This document shows, piece after piece, positions 25,461-37,020 of a stretch of 64,000 bases of DNA (position 1 is the stretch's first letter; each line of letters opens with the position of its first letter). The stretch spans positions 1-64,000 of the forward strand of contig NZ_RKST01000018.1 of NCBI RefSeq assembly GCF_003934165.1. Direction: 5' to 3'. The DNA comes from Borborobacter arsenicus. Lineage in GTDB: Bacteria > Pseudomonadota > Alphaproteobacteria > Rhizobiales > Rhizobiaceae. The position numbers and the translations under genes are program-made. The notes below the pieces were generated by a model, which was given only the letters and a program-made list of their open reading frames with translations, searched no databases and had not been told where the DNA came from.

Positions 25461-26401
25461 TTGACGAGGCCGATGTCTTTCAAGATAGCCGAGGTAGATT
25501 CTATATCCTTGGACAATTGAGCCTTGAACTCGTCACCTGCCAGGTATGTGTTGGCCCATCCCTTGGTGGCAAGCGCGTCCTGCCAGGTTTTGGAAGTCAC
25601 CATCTTGTCGATGTCGGCGGTGATCGCGGCTTTCTGCTCGTCGGTTATACCAGGTGCTGCAGCCACCATGCGCCAGTTCTGAATCGACACATCGACGCCA
25701 CCTTCCTTGAAGGTCGGCGCATCGATGCCCTCGAGCCTTTCATCGCTGGAGATGCCGATGATGCGCAACTGGCCGGCCTTTATCTGCGATTCGAATTCGC
25801 CATAACCGGAGATGCCGACCGTAACCTGCCCGCCAAGGATTGCGGCAAGGGCTTCGCCACCACCGGAAAAGGCAATGTAGTTGACCTTGGTCGGATCGAC
25901 GCCAACCGCCTTGGCGATAAGGCCGGCAGTGATGTGATCGGTACCGCCAGCCGAACCGCCACCCCATGAGACAGCGCCCGGATCGGCCTTCAGCTTCTCG
26001 ACCAGGCCCGCCATGTCCTTGATGTCGGAGGCCGCCGGAACGACCAAGGCTTCATATTCGCCGGTGAGGCGCGCGATCGGCGTTACCTGGTCAAGCGTGA
26101 CCGGCGAGGCATTGGTCAGGATGGCACCCACCATGACATAGCCGCCGACGATCAGTTGCGAGGGATCGCCCTTTGCCTGATTGACGAACTGGGCAAGCCC
26201 GATGGTGCCGCCGGCACCCGGAACGTTGACCACTTGGACACTGGAAGAAACCTTCTCGTCCTGAAGCGCAGTCTGCATCGTCCGGGCGGTCTGGTCCCAA
26301 CCGCCACCGGGCGCCGCCGGCGCCATGATCTTGTAGTCGGCGGCTTGCGCCGGAAGGGCAAGCAGCCCCCCAAGTATCGTCGCGAATACGAAATGCTTCA
26401 C
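25457..26401 (-). CDS. Tripartite tricarboxylate transporter solute-binding protein (TctC family), system 2
   Basis: A 314-aa periplasmic protein with signal peptide (MKHFVFATILGGLLALPAQAAD). Bug/TctC landmarks are APAAPGGGWDQTARTMQ, VVNVPGAGG and GGSAGGTDHITAGL. It is the first gene of the system 2 operon. AGGAGGTAGCAC just before the ATG gives a strong ribosome-binding site. The ligand is unknown; the family usually binds carboxylates through their oxygens. Confidence 0.92.
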   Translation of the reverse strand: MKHFVFATILGGLLALPAQAADYKIMAPAAPGGGWDQTARTMQTALQDEKVSSSVQVVNVPGAGGTIGLAQFVNQAKGDPSQLIVGGYVMVGAILTNASPVTLDQVTPIARLTGEYEALVVPAASDIKDMAGLVEKLKADPGAVSWGGGSAGGTDHITAGLIAKAVGVDPTKVNYIAFSGGGEALAAILGGQVTVGISGYGEFESQIKAGQLRIIGISSDERLEGIDAPTFKEGGVDVSIQNWRMVAAAPGITDEQKAAITADIDKMVTSKTWQDALATKGWANTYLAGDEFKAQLSKDIESTSAILKDIGLVK

Positions 26402-26874
26402 TGTGCTACCTCCTTGGTTGTCGTTCAGCTTCCCGAAGGAAGCCGAACTCTCAATGGCGGGCGAAGCGGTCAGTTGATCGCTTCGTTTCTTGTTTCAATG
26501 CAATCCTCGACCCGGTTGCGGCTTCCCGGATTGTTCGCGCACTGGGCAAATGCCGCACGCGAGGAAACCAACCGCTCGTGGATTTTGATTGTCGATGTTC
26601 CCGCTGTTGCTGATATCGAGCATCTTCGACAGTGCGAAACGGCAGGAACAGGTCGAAGTCCTCCCCAAAGCCTTGATCCGGCCATCTTCATCGCGACCTG
26701 GATCGTTATCTTATCTTGGCAGTTCGATAACCCACCCGCAAGATACTGTTTCGCTGGATCGCCCTGCATGCATCATGGTGACCTATCTCCTTGTTTGAGC
26801 ACCGGATTTTTCTAAGACCGGATCTCACTTCGGCACATCTCTCTAGGAGGCGCACTCTTTCGGTCGGGCGGGAA
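26402..26874. other. Intergenic region between tct system 2 and trmB
   Basis: About 473 nt. It should hold the promoter of tctC system 2. Several short open frames are present on both strands, but none has a ribosome-binding site plus recognisable protein features. It also marks the change from the accessory region to the housekeeping block. Confidence 0.4.
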
Positions 26875-27576
26875 TCAGCGCCGGAGAAATGTCAGATAGG
26901 CCGGCTGGCGTCCCTCGCGCACCGCCTTTGCTTCATAACGGGTGCGGACCCAGCCGCCATAGGGACGATGCCAGTCCGCCGCCTCATCGGCCTGCCATTC
27001 GAACGCCTGATGTTTCCCACAAAGCAGCAGGGTCCAATTCACATAGGTGTCGATATCAGAGGCAAAGCGGAACTGTGCGCCCTTGGCCATCACGCGCGCA
27101 AAACGGTCGAGATTGGCCTTGCTCACAAAGCGCCGCTTCCAATGTTTCTTCTTCGGCCAGGGGTCGGGATAAAGAAGGTCGATGCCTGAGAGGCAGCCAT
27201 CCGGAAGCCAATCCAGCACGCGGGTGGCGTCGTCATCATAGACGCGCAGATTGGCGAGCGGCTCTTGGGCGAGCGTCGTCATCAGACGAGCCATGCCGTT
27301 GACGAAGGGCTCTATGCCAATGAAACCGGCCTGCGGTTGGCTGGAAGCAATGTGGTGCAGATGCTCGCCGCCGCCAAAGCCTATTTCCAGCCGCACGGTG
27401 GAAACTGCCGAGGAAAACAATTCGCGCAAATCCGCCGGCGCTGGTGACGTCAGGTCCAGCCGATAACTGGCCAGGCCGAGTTCCAGAGCCGCCGCCTGCT
27501 GTGGGCGTATGGTCTTTCCATGCCGCCGACCAAAAAACGCTTCGGTCGAGCGGCTGGGCCGATTTTCGGCATTCAT
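26875..27576 (-). CDS. trmB: tRNA (guanine46-N7)-methyltransferase TrmB
   Basis: A 233-aa SAM-dependent methyltransferase that makes m7G46 in tRNA. Signatures are [16 protein letters not shown] near the N-terminus, the SAM-binding [11 protein letters not shown], and the active-site [16 protein letters not shown]. It lies 20 nt after metK on the same strand, so the enzyme and the synthase of its methyl donor are cotranscribed, as in many Rhizobiales. Confidence 0.95.
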   Translation of the reverse strand: MNAENRPSRSTEAFFGRRHGKTIRPQQAAALELGLASYRLDLTSPAPADLRELFSSAVSTVRLEIGFGGGEHLHHIASSQPQAGFIGIEPFVNGMARLMTTLAQEPLANLRVYDDDATRVLDWLPDGCLSGIDLLYPDPWPKKKHWKRRFVSKANLDRFARVMAKGAQFRFASDIDTYVNWTLLLCGKHQAFEWQADEAADWHRPYGGWVRTRYEAKAVREGRQPAYLTFLRR

Positions 27577-27596
27577 GACATCATCCGGACGGTGGA

Positions 27597-28886
27597 TCAG
27601 GCCGCCTCGTCCTTGATCGCCACGTCGAGGATCGCATCCTTGATGGCCTTGACGAGGTCAGTCTTCTCCCAAGAGAAGGAGCCGTCACGGCCGGGCTTGC
27701 GCCCGAAATGGCCATAAGCGGTCGTCTTGGCATAGATCGGCTTGTTGAGGTCGAGGTGACGGCGGATGCCCGAGGGCGACAGGTCCATGACCTTGCGCAG
27801 TGCCTCTTCCAGAACCGCGGCGTCTACCGTTCCGGTGCCGTGCAGATCGACATAGATCGATAGCGGCTGGGCGACGCCGATGGCATAGGAAAGCTGTATC
27901 GTGCAACGATCCGCCAGCTTGGCAGCGACCACGTTCTTGGCCAGATAGCGTGCCGCGTAGGTGGCCGAGCGATCGACTTTGGTCGTGTCCTTGCCGGAAA
28001 ACGCGCCGCCACCATGAGGGGCTGCGCCGCCATAGGTATCCACGATGATCTTGCGACCGGTAATACCGGTATCGCCATCCGGTCCGCCAACGACAAACTT
28101 TCCGGTCGGATTGACGTACCAGTTGCAGTTCGCGGCAATTTTCAGGTCGCCCAAGGCCTGAACGATATAAGGCTCAACGACGGAGCGGACCTTCCTGGAA
28201 TCCCAGTTCGGGTCGAGGTGCTGCGTCGACAGCACGATCTGGGTGACCTCGGCCGGCTTGCCGTCGACATAACGTACCGTGACCTGGCTTTTGGCATCAG
28301 GACCCAGCTTGGCGACTTCGCCCACGCCCTCATGGCGGGCAGTGGCAAGAACCTCCAGTATCTTGTGACTATAGTAGATCGGCGCCGGCATCAGATCGGG
28401 GGTCTCGCGGCAGGCATAGCCGAACATGATCCCCTGGTCGCCGGCACCCTCCTCGCCCTGGCGGTCGGAGGCATTATCGACGCCCTGGCCGATATCGGGC
28501 GACTGCCCGTGCAGGAGAACGTCGATCTTGGCGGTCTTCCAGTGAAATCCGGCCTGCTCATAACCGATCGCGCGGATGGCCTTGCGCGCAACGGATTTGA
28601 ACTTCGCCGGATTGACGACCGGATGCCCGGAAGCGTCGTGAACAATATTGCCGGCCTTGTCCTTTTTCAGGAGCGTGTCGGGAACACGCACCTCGCCCGC
28701 GATGATAACGCGGTTGGTCGTTGCCAGTGTTTCGCAAGCGACACGAACCTTCCACGGGTCCATGCCTGCCTTTCTGGCTTCACGGTAGACGAGATCGACG
28801 ATCTCGTCGGAAATACGGTCACAGACCTTGTCGGGATGGCCTTCGGAGACGGATTCCGAAGTGAATAGATAGTTTTGCCGCGTCAC
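27597..28886 (-). CDS. metK: S-adenosylmethionine synthetase MetK
   Basis: A 429-aa enzyme that makes SAM from methionine and ATP. Clear motifs are [15 protein letters not shown] at the N-terminus, [12 protein letters not shown] (ATP) and GGGAFSGKD (P-loop-like). It is longer than the E. coli enzyme, as expected for alphaproteobacteria. A candidate promoter lies upstream. I looked for SAM-II type riboswitch features in the 140-nt leader region and saw none. Confidence 0.97.
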   Translation of the reverse strand: MTRQNYLFTSESVSEGHPDKVCDRISDEIVDLVYREARKAGMDPWKVRVACETLATTNRVIIAGEVRVPDTLLKKDKAGNIVHDASGHPVVNPAKFKSVARKAIRAIGYEQAGFHWKTAKIDVLLHGQSPDIGQGVDNASDRQGEEGAGDQGIMFGYACRETPDLMPAPIYYSHKILEVLATARHEGVGEVAKLGPDAKSQVTVRYVDGKPAEVTQIVLSTQHLDPNWDSRKVRSVVEPYIVQALGDLKIAANCNWYVNPTGKFVVGGPDGDTGITGRKIIVDTYGGAAPHGGGAFSGKDTTKVDRSATYAARYLAKNVVAAKLADRCTIQLSYAIGVAQPLSIYVDLHGTGTVDAAVLEEALRKVMDLSPSGIRRHLDLNKPIYAKTTAYGHFGRKPGRDGSFSWEKTDLVKAIKDAILDVAIKDEAA

Positions 28887-28944
28887 GGGTGTCCCCTCTT
28901 GAAAAAACGATCGGCAACACGCCGTCGTCCTGGCACGATAGGTG

Positions 28945-28972
28945 TTATCGGACCCGGCCGGATGTCGTCAAG
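28945..28972 (-). promoter_or_regulatory. Candidate promoter of metK-trmB
   Basis: On the minus strand TTGACG (28972-28967), a 16-nt spacer and GATAAC (28950-28945), about 60 nt upstream of the metK ATG. It lies between praR and metK and suggests independent transcription of metK. Confidence 0.45.
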
Positions 28973-29026
28973 TTGGCATTTTTCATGGATAGGTCGCTTT
29001 TTGGTATAAGCGCCTAATCCCTGGGT

Positions 29027-29443
29027 TCATTCCTCGTCGGAGCCCAGCGCCTTCACCAGATCGATAATCTTTCGCCGCACCTTGGGGTCGGAAATCTTGA
29101 CGAAGGCACGGTTCAGCTGCAGGCCTTCGGCACTGCCGACAAAATCCAGCGAGAAGGCCCCTGAAGCATCCTCTGCGAACCCCTTGGAAGCGTCCGGCTG
29201 GTTGGGCTGGTCCTCGAAGAAAAAGGACACCGGAACATTCAGGATCGACGAGATCGCCTGCAAACGGCTCGCACCGACCCTATTGGTGCCTTTTTCGTAT
29301 TTCTGTATCTGTTGGAACGTAATCCCCAGCTGCTCGCCGAGACTCTCCTGGCTCATTCCAAGCATATTTCGGCGCAATCGGATTCTGCTGCCGACATACA
29401 CGTCCGTCGGGTTCGGCTTCTTCTTGTTTTCCTTGTCGACCAT
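29027..29443 (-). CDS. praR: XRE-family transcriptional regulator, PraR-like
   Basis: A 138-aa regulator. Residues about 18-72 form a Cro/CI-type HTH (VGSRIRLRRNMLGMSQESLG, then FQQIQKYEKGTNRVGASRL), followed by an acidic tail. Sequence and location between lnt and metK match PraR of rhizobia, a repressor linked to surface attachment and biofilm genes. A perfect palindrome about 30 nt before the start could be an autoregulatory operator. Confidence 0.82.
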   Translation of the reverse strand: MVDKENKKKPNPTDVYVGSRIRLRRNMLGMSQESLGEQLGITFQQIQKYEKGTNRVGASRLQAISSILNVPVSFFFEDQPNQPDASKGFAEDASGAFSLDFVGSAEGLQLNRAFVKISDPKVRRKIIDLVKALGSDEE

Positions 29444-29472
29444 CAGTTCCCTCGCCGCGTCTCATCGGCTTA

Positions 29473-29482
29473 TTGTACAATT
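29473..29482. promoter_or_regulatory. Palindrome upstream of praR, candidate operator
   Basis: The perfect 10-bp palindrome ATTGTACAAT lies 30-39 nt before the praR ATG in an otherwise AT-rich leader. Upstream, TTGACA and a CATATT-like -10 with an 18-nt spacer (on the minus strand near 29530-29560) form a possible promoter, so the palindrome would be just downstream of the transcription start. Confidence 0.35.
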
Positions 29483-29564
29483 ATTCGATTTCTTGAGCGA
29501 CGTTGTCCGAACGTCTCGAAGCCCGCCCGGTTGGGCACAATATGAATTTCCAATATGTCAACTG

Positions 29565-31157
29565 TCAATTCGACCGAAAGCGTTGTCCCATCCGCATTCC
29601 GATGCCTATGGCTCCAAAGAAAAACAAGATTAACAATCCACTGGTGCGCGTTGGCCCACCTGCGGGCCGGCTCGCTTCATAAAACGGAATCACTGCATCG
29701 ATCACGCCGCTGGCATCGATCGAAAGTGCATCGACAATCCGGCCGCGCAGGTCCACCACCGCTGAAATACCCGTATTGGCGGCCCGTACCAATGGAAACC
29801 CCGTTTCAACCGCGCGCAATTGCGCCTGCCGGAAATGCTGGTATGGGCCCGGTGTGTCACCGAACCACGCGTCGTTCGTTACATTCACAATAATGTCTGA
29901 TGACGCTACGTCAACTGCAACAATGTCAGGAAATATAATTTCATAACATATGAAAGGAAGTGCCCGGATTCCTGACGCGACGGCGATGGCATGGCGCTCG
30001 ATGCCGGGCGACAGATTCATCGGCCCGGCCACCAACTGCTCAAGACCAAGACGAGAAAAAATATCCGAAAACGGAATATATTCGCCAAACGGAACCAGAT
30101 GGACCTTGTCCACGGCGTCGATGATTTCGCCGGCATCGTTGATTGCTACGACTGAATTATAGTAGCGCGGCTGGCTTGCAGCGGTGCTGGCCCCCTCCTC
30201 GCGCATTGCTCCCGCAACGAGCATCTGGCCCGGCTCCAGCATCTCGCCAAGCGCGACCAGTGCATCGGGTCGATCGGTGAAAAAGAACGGCACCGACGTT
30301 TCCGGCCATAGGATCACTTGCGGCTTCGGTTTGCCGGCAGCGACAGGCTGGCGGGACAGGTCGAGCATTGTGCGGAAAATCCGGTCTCGCGCTTCTGCGT
30401 CCCACTTCTCCGTCAAATCGATGGAAGGCTGAACAATCCGCACCGAAAGCGTCCTCCCGTCGGGCACCAGGGGCGTTGCGAGCCGGAAATAGCCATAAAC
30501 GACATGGGCAGCGACCAGCAGGGCGGCCAGAGCCAGGCCAGCCACGGCATGTCGCCGGGTTGCCACAAGCGCCGGCATGGCAAAGACGAAGACGGCAAGC
30601 GCATTCATGCCGATCATGCCGGTGACGCCAACGCTTTGCATCAAAAGCGGTATCGGCATTGCCGCATAGCCGATGGCGTTCCAGGGAAAGCCGGTGAACA
30701 AGAACATGCGCAGCCATTCAGCCAGCCCGAAACCGAAGGCTAGTGCGGCTATGCGACCGATCGTATCGCTCCAAAGCAGGCGAGCCACCATGCAGGCAAA
30801 GCCGTAAAAGAAGGCCAGTAACAGCGGGATGCCGAGAACGGCCAGCGGCAGCGCCCAGGCGAAACTCTCGGCCTCGACCAGGACGGCGCCGCCGATCCAC
30901 CACAAGCCTGCCAAAAAGTAACCGAAGCCGAACCACCAGCCGATGCTGAAAGCCGGCAGGAGGCGGCCGAGCAATCGCTTCCGCGACCCCTCCGTCGCGC
31001 CGTCAAGCAACCAAACGAGGACGGAGAAGGAAACGAAGCACGCGGCAAAGAAATCATATGGCGCCTGGCCCAGGACAGCCAGTGCCCCGGCCAGAAACGC
31101 TGCCAGCGCCCGGCGCCAGCCCCATAACAAAATTATCCGCCCTGCAAGGCGCTCCAT
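29565..31157 (-). CDS. lnt: Apolipoprotein N-acyltransferase Lnt
   Basis: A 530-aa inner-membrane enzyme that adds the third acyl chain to lipoproteins. It has about seven membrane segments in the first 230 residues, then a nitrilase-type domain with the Glu in WPETSVPFF, Lys in [14 protein letters not shown] and nucleophilic Cys in [11 protein letters not shown]. The ATG at 31157 follows GGGGAG; an upstream frame extension covers an intergenic repeat and was rejected. LspA, which acts one step earlier, is encoded at 51569-52051. Confidence 0.95.
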   Translation of the reverse strand: MERLAGRIILLWGWRRALAAFLAGALAVLGQAPYDFFAACFVSFSVLVWLLDGATEGSRKRLLGRLLPAFSIGWWFGFGYFLAGLWWIGGAVLVEAESFAWALPLAVLGIPLLLAFFYGFACMVARLLWSDTIGRIAALAFGFGLAEWLRMFLFTGFPWNAIGYAAMPIPLLMQSVGVTGMIGMNALAVFVFAMPALVATRRHAVAGLALAALLVAAHVVYGYFRLATPLVPDGRTLSVRIVQPSIDLTEKWDAEARDRIFRTMLDLSRQPVAAGKPKPQVILWPETSVPFFFTDRPDALVALGEMLEPGQMLVAGAMREEGASTAASQPRYYNSVVAINDAGEIIDAVDKVHLVPFGEYIPFSDIFSRLGLEQLVAGPMNLSPGIERHAIAVASGIRALPFICYEIIFPDIVAVDVASSDIIVNVTNDAWFGDTPGPYQHFRQAQLRAVETGFPLVRAANTGISAVVDLRGRIVDALSIDASGVIDAVIPFYEASRPAGGPTRTSGLLILFFFGAIGIGMRMGQRFRSN

Positions 31158-31230
31158 GCGCGCTCCCCGGCGCATCCCCTCAGCGCACCGGCTGGGCGGA
31201 ACACGCAAAAAACCGAAAGCTCCGTCACCT

Positions 31231-31330
31231 AGAGCGAGCTGACTTTTCCTTGAATCGCCCTCTCGCTCTAAGCCCTTGTTCTTGATGCATGATCTTGTCC
31301 GAAAAGTCTGCAACTTTTCGGGATCATGCA
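31231..31330. repeat. Rhizobiales-type intergenic palindromic repeat (copy 1)
   Basis: Two nested inverted repeats lie between lnt and corC. An AGAGCGAG/CTCGCTCT pair is at 31231-31238 and 31262-31269. A long imperfect hairpin runs from TGCATGATC (31286) to GATCATGCA (31330) with inner arms CCGAAAAGT and ACTTTTCGG. The same inner arms recur at 36480-36530. This resembles the abundant small palindromic elements of rhizobial genomes (RIME-like). Confidence 0.7.
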
Positions 31331-31430
31331 CTAGCGTGCGCAAGCAGCATGGCGGCAGCGCTAAGAATCATCTCGAACGGTTTAGCAGGACCGGCAGACA
31401 GCTCCAAACCGATGTTCTTTGCGCGTTATT

Positions 31431-32507
31431 CTATGCCTGCTCGGCACGCGCAACACGACGGCGGCGCTCGCCTTTCTGGCTTTGCACGATGCGCACGCGC
31501 TTGACCCGGCGCGGATCGGCATCCAGCACGTGGAACTCGAAGCCGGGTATTGCCTGGACCACCTCGCCGCGTGCCGGCACGCGACCGAGGGTGTTGAAGA
31601 TCATGCCACCGATCGTATCGACATATTCGCCATGTTCGCCGGCCGCGAAATCGTCGCCGATCATCTTGGCGACATCGTCGATCTCGGCCTTGGCGTCGAC
31701 CACGAAAACACCGTCTGCCGCCTTGGTGATCAAGGGCTCGTCGTCGTCATGCTCGTCCTCGATATCGCCGACAACCATTTCAACGATATCTTCCAGCGAA
31801 ACCAGACCATCGGTGCCGCCATATTCATCGATGACCAGGGCCATCTGCGTGCGCGATGCCTGCATGCGCGCCATCAGGTCCGAAGCCAGCATGGACGGCG
31901 GGACGAAGAGCACCGTGCGGATCAGGTTGAGGTCGCCTATCGACCGGGTCAGATCGACATGGGAAAGATCGAGGTTGACCGCGCCATTCGCCGGCTTTTT
32001 TGTGCGCCGGCCGTTCTTTTTTGGCTGGGCAAAGCGGGTGATATGGGCAAGCACGTCGCGAATATGGACCATGCCGCGCGGATCATCGAGCGTCTCGGCG
32101 TAGACAGGCATGCGTGAATGGCCGGACTGCTCGAACACCACCATCAGATCGCCAAGCGTCGTGGTGATCTCGACGGCCTCGACATCGGCGCGCGGGATCA
32201 TGACATCCTCGACGCGGACTTCGCGCAACCGCAGAATATTGTTCAGCATCGCCCTTTCGCCGGGCGAGAATGACTCTTCGCCGGTCGCGCTTTCGGCCAG
32301 CGCGTCCGTCAGATCGTCGCGAAGATTGGATCCGTTGCGATGCCGGAACAGGCCGGCAAGCCTATGGAAGAACGAGTACCGTTCCGGTGAGGTTTCCGGC
32401 GTCGCATTGCTCGCCGGACTGTGACTAGACTCGTCTTCGGCGGTGTCTTTGGCCGTCTGGCCGCTGCCGGCATCGGTTTTGGCGGCAGTATCTGGGATGT
32501 CGTTCAT
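31431..32507 (-). CDS. corC: CorC/HlyC-type hemolysin-family protein with paired CBS domains
   Basis: A roughly 358-aa cytosolic protein. A low-complexity N-terminus precedes two CBS domains (VEDVMIPRADVEAVEI and IRTVLFVPPSMLASDLM, followed by LVIDEYGGTDGLVSLEDIVE) and a C-terminal CorC/HlyC domain. The family is linked to Mg2+/Co2+ handling and sits next to ybeY in many bacteria. The start is uncertain: an ATG at 32507 behind GGACGAAG was chosen, while a GTG at 32528 lies too close to AGGAA. Confidence 0.88.
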   Translation of the reverse strand: MNDIPDTAAKTDAGSGQTAKDTAEDESSHSPASNATPETSPERYSFFHRLAGLFRHRNGSNLRDDLTDALAESATGEESFSPGERAMLNNILRLREVRVEDVMIPRADVEAVEITTTLGDLMVVFEQSGHSRMPVYAETLDDPRGMVHIRDVLAHITRFAQPKKNGRRTKKPANGAVNLDLSHVDLTRSIGDLNLIRTVLFVPPSMLASDLMARMQASRTQMALVIDEYGGTDGLVSLEDIVEMVVGDIEDEHDDDEPLITKAADGVFVVDAKAEIDDVAKMIGDDFAAGEHGEYVDTIGGMIFNTLGRVPARGEVVQAIPGFEFHVLDADPRRVKRVRIVQSQKGERRRRVARAEQA

Positions 32508-32534
32508 CTTCGTCCGGTTGGTTGCCACTTCCTG

Positions 32535-33038
32535 TTACGCGTAGGGATCGGGAATGGCAAGCCTTGCCAATGCCCGGCGTTCTACCGCTTCCATCTCTTC
32601 CGCTTCCTCGTCGTTCTCATGGTCATAGCCCAAGAGGTGCAGAAAACCGTGAATGACGAGATGACTAATATGATGTTCGAGCAGCTTTTGTTCCAGTTCC
32701 GCCTCGCGCTGGACGGTTTCAAAGGCCAGCACGACATCGCCAAGCATCGGCGGAAGCGCTGCTCCGCGCAGATACGGGAATGCCGGGAAGGACAGGACAT
32801 TGGTCGGCTTGTCCTTGCCGCGCCACTCGGCGTTCAGCGCCTGGACGGCCGCATCATCCGAAAAGACCAGGCTCAATTCGCTATGGCCTGACGGCCCGCC
32901 CGCTTCAGCCAAGGCACTTTCCACCGCCCCGCGGGCAAGGCTTTCAAGCTCGGCGTCAATCGGCCAGCCATCGGCCTCGACCGTCACGTCGATCTCGACG
33001 GCAAATGGCTCGACAGGATGATCCGCAGGATAGGTCAT
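32535..33038 (-). CDS. ybeY: Endoribonuclease YbeY (rRNA maturation factor)
   Basis: A 167-aa zinc-dependent RNase involved in 16S rRNA maturation and ribosome quality control. The metal motif is [11 protein letters not shown] near residue 130, and [10 protein letters not shown] is the second conserved element. It lies between corC and phoH, 16 nt from phoH, in the conserved alphaproteobacterial order. Confidence 0.95.
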   Translation of the reverse strand: MTYPADHPVEPFAVEIDVTVEADGWPIDAELESLARGAVESALAEAGGPSGHSELSLVFSDDAAVQALNAEWRGKDKPTNVLSFPAFPYLRGAALPPMLGDVVLAFETVQREAELEQKLLEHHISHLVIHGFLHLLGYDHENDEEAEEMEAVERRALARLAIPDPYA

Positions 33039-33054
33039 GGCGAGTTCAGGCAGA

Positions 33055-34098
33055 TCAGTCTTCGGTCACACCGAGACCGCGCGCCATCTTGCCGTCGCGG
33101 TCATAGGCACGCACGATTTCGGCAACCAGCGGATGACGTACGACATCTGCATCGTTGAAACGCACGGTGACAACACCCGGCACGCCATCCAGAATCCGCA
33201 GCGCCTCCACCAACCCGGACTTGGTATTGGGCGGCAGATCGATTTGCGTCGGGTCGCCGGTGACGATCATCCGGGAGTTTTCGCCAAGACGCGTCAGAAA
33301 CATCTTCATCTGCATGGATGTGGTGTTCTGCGCCTCGTCCAGGATAACCGCGGCATGCGACAGCGTGCGGCCGCGCATGAAGGCCAGCGGCGCGATTTCA
33401 ATGACTTCGGCGGCAATTGCGCGCTCGACCTTGTCGGCCGGCATCATGTCGTAGAGCGCATCGTAAAGCGGCCGCAGATAGGGATCGACCTTCTCTTTCA
33501 TATCACCCGGCAGGAAGCCCAGCCGCTCGCCGGCCTCGACCGCCGGCCGCGACAGGATGATACGCTCGATCATGCCGCGCTCGAGCAGCATGGCTGCGTG
33601 CGCCACCGCCAGATAGGTTTTGCCGGTACCGGCAGGTCCGATACCGAACACCAGTTCCGCGCGCTCCAGCGCACGCATATAGGCATCCTGGTTTAGCGAG
33701 CGGGCATAGATGGTGCGCTTGCGCGTGGCGATCTGGGCTGCCGCCATCTTGCCCTTGCGCTCCAGCGTCGGCAGGGTGAGCTGATCGTCGGCGGCAATTG
33801 CCATCCTGACCGCTCCGTCCACATCCGATTGGGCGATATCGACGCCCTTCTGTAATATCCCATAGAGATGATCCAGCGCCCGCCGTGCCTGTTCGGCGGC
33901 GGTCGGATCCCCCTTGATGGTAAGCTGGTTGCCTCGCGAAACAATTTCGACGCCGAGCTTCTGCTCCAGCCGCGCCAGATTCTGGTCGAACTGGCCGTAG
34001 AGCGCGCTGGCCAGCTTGTTGTTGTCGAAGGTCAAAACGATATGCGCCATGTCCGAGGCCCCGGAGGGCACGTTCTTTAGGTCCGTCTTGGCGTTCAA
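33055..34098 (-). CDS. phoH: PhoH-like ATPase (YbeZ type), TTG start
   Basis: A 347-aa predicted ATPase. The P-loop is [11 protein letters not shown] near residue 150, with Walker [11 protein letters not shown] and a downstream GDPTQID. The N-terminus carries the short KH-like segment typical of YbeZ proteins, including [14 protein letters not shown]. The start is a TTG at 34098 with GAGGAG 6 nt upstream; the first ATG, 48 nt later, has no such site. It works with YbeY in RNA metabolism in other bacteria. Confidence 0.93.
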   Translation of the reverse strand: MNAKTDLKNVPSGASDMAHIVLTFDNNKLASALYGQFDQNLARLEQKLGVEIVSRGNQLTIKGDPTAAEQARRALDHLYGILQKGVDIAQSDVDGAVRMAIAADDQLTLPTLERKGKMAAAQIATRKRTIYARSLNQDAYMRALERAELVFGIGPAGTGKTYLAVAHAAMLLERGMIERIILSRPAVEAGERLGFLPGDMKEKVDPYLRPLYDALYDMMPADKVERAIAAEVIEIAPLAFMRGRTLSHAAVILDEAQNTTSMQMKMFLTRLGENSRMIVTGDPTQIDLPPNTKSGLVEALRILDGVPGVVTVRFNDADVVRHPLVAEIVRAYDRDGKMARGLGVTED

Positions 34099-34124
34099 AC
34101 GTTTCTCCTCGCCGGCCGACTCTG

Positions 34125-35537
<1,413 letters not shown>

Positions 35538-35586
35538 GAGGCGGCTTCTAGCCCTTTTCAACCGTGAAAAACAGCCGGATTCTTGA

Positions 35587-36387
35587 TCAGTTCCCTGAGC
35601 AGCCGCCGCGCAGGGCTTTCTGCATCATGGCGTAGACCTGCTCTTCCGCTCGCCGCGCCACTTCCTTGCGGCTGGAGCCAGCATGAAATTCCAGCGGCTC
35701 GCCGAAATGCACCTCGACATCGACGGCGCCTTCGGCAAGCAGCCTGCCTATATGCGGCACGAGGTCCATATCGCCTATCCAGGCTGCCACTGTGCGGTGC
35801 TGCCTGCCCATGGGCAGGCCATGCAGCCGCGTATAGGCAATGGCCACGGGCTGGATGAACACCTTCTCGATACCGCCCTCGGCAATCGCGATGCTCGCCG
35901 CACCGAACAGCGTGCTCTTGAATGGCAAGAGCAGATTGCCATCGCTTGTCGTGCCTTCGGCAAACAGCACCATCGCGTCGCCTGCAGCCAGCCGGGCAGC
36001 AATCTCGCTTGCCTGCTCTCCGGATTTTCGCCGCCGCTCGCGCTCGATGAAGATCGTGCGCTGCAGCCGCGCCAGACTGCCCAGGACCGGCCATCCCGCC
36101 ATTTCCGATTTGGCGATGAAGGCGAGATCGTTGGACGAGCCGAGGACCATGACGTCGGTCCAGGAAATATGATTGGAGGCCAGCAGCAGCGGACGCTGGC
36201 TGGACATTGCGCCGTGAATACTCACCCGCATGCCCAAAGCCCGCAGGATCAACCGATGCCAGGCGCGTGGAAGCAGGAATTCATTGGTAAATCGGGCCTT
36301 CAAAGCGAGAGCCTGCAGCGGTGCCAGGACCGCCGAACCGGCTGCGACCGACAGCACTCCCAGACCAATGCGCATCCAGCCGATCAT
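35587..36387 (-). CDS. plsC: 1-acyl-sn-glycerol-3-phosphate acyltransferase (PlsC family)
   Basis: A 266-aa membrane-associated acyltransferase. The catalytic NHISWTD (HX4D) is near residue 75 and FAEGTTS is near 145. A hydrophobic segment lies at the N-terminus. It transfers an acyl chain to lysophosphatidic acid or a related acceptor. It is part of the minus-strand block tsaB-rimI-plsC-miaB. An OlsA-like activity (ornithine lipid) cannot be excluded, given that an OlsB-type gene is elsewhere in the window. Confidence 0.9.
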   Translation of the reverse strand: MIGWMRIGLGVLSVAAGSAVLAPLQALALKARFTNEFLLPRAWHRLILRALGMRVSIHGAMSSQRPLLLASNHISWTDVMVLGSSNDLAFIAKSEMAGWPVLGSLARLQRTIFIERERRRKSGEQASEIAARLAAGDAMVLFAEGTTSDGNLLLPFKSTLFGAASIAIAEGGIEKVFIQPVAIAYTRLHGLPMGRQHRTVAAWIGDMDLVPHIGRLLAEGAVDVEVHFGEPLEFHAGSSRKEVARRAEEQVYAMMQKALRGGCSGN

Positions 36388-36479
36388 ACAGTGCCCCGCT
36401 GCTGCATGATCGCGCTAGAGCATGTTGCAGCCAAGTAGACTCACTTGGCGTCGCATACATGCGGCGAAATCAATCAGAT

Positions 36480-36530
36480 AGACCATGATGTCGTCCGAAA
36501 ACCGCTTCACACTTTTCGGCATCATGGTCT
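36480..36530. repeat. Rhizobiales-type intergenic palindromic repeat (copy 2)
   Basis: A 51-nt imperfect hairpin from AGACCATGATG to CATCATGGTCT with inner CCGAAAA and TTTTCGG arms, directly abutting the rimI stop. It shares its arms with the repeat near 31287-31330. As the two copies are in intergenic DNA of the same operon-like block, it is probably a dispersed element that may also act as a transcript 3' hairpin. Confidence 0.7.
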
Positions 36531-37020
36531 AGCGAAGATCGCGCCGCATGACCAGCGCACCCGTGCGGCCGGCACTGCCGGAATAATAAGCGGGCCTTTG
36601 TCCGACCTCATGAAAACCCAGCCGCCGATAGAGCGCGATGGCAGGCGCATTGGTTTCATCGACCTCCAGAAACAGCGACTGGGCGCGATCGGCATGCAGT
36701 TGCCGCAGCACCGCATCCATGAGCAGCCAGCCAATGCCCCGGCGCCGATGCGAGCGGGCGACGGCGACCGTCAGGATTTCGCCCTCGTCGGCGGCAAGCC
36801 GCGCCAGCACGAAGCCGACGGGTGCCGCACCGCGCTGCCCGACCTCACGCGCGGCATAGCCGAATACCGTGTCCTGCGTCAAAAGATCGGCGAACTCTCC
36901 GCCGGTCCACGGCCTAACGAAATCCTCGCGATGCAGCACCGCAACCGCGGCGCTGTCGGCCACAGTCAAAGGTTCGAGCACATAGTCGCGAACCCGCGGC
37001 TGGAAGAAGGGTATACGCAT
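36529..37020 (-). CDS. rimI: Ribosomal protein alanine N-acetyltransferase (RimI-like GNAT)
   Basis: A 163-aa GNAT acetyltransferase with the acetyl-CoA loop VARSHRRRGIGWLLM near residue 90. Next to tsaB it is probably the RimI type that acetylates ribosomal protein S18 or related N-termini. The start is an ATG at 37020 that overlaps the tsaB stop as TGATG, with GGGAGGACAGG upstream. A GTG one codon earlier is an alternative. Confidence 0.9.
   Translation of the reverse strand: MRIPFFQPRVRDYVLEPLTVADSAAVAVLHREDFVRPWTGGEFADLLTQDTVFGYAAREVGQRGAAPVGFVLARLAADEGEILTVAVARSHRRRGIGWLLMDAVLRQLHADRAQSLFLEVDETNAPAIALYRRLGFHEVGQRPAYYSGSAGRTGALVMRRDLR

Noticed and set aside
28887-29026. SAM-binding riboswitch in front of metK
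   Set aside because: I looked for SAM-II-type conserved stretches and pseudoknot arms in the leader and did not find them; a plain promoter explains the region.
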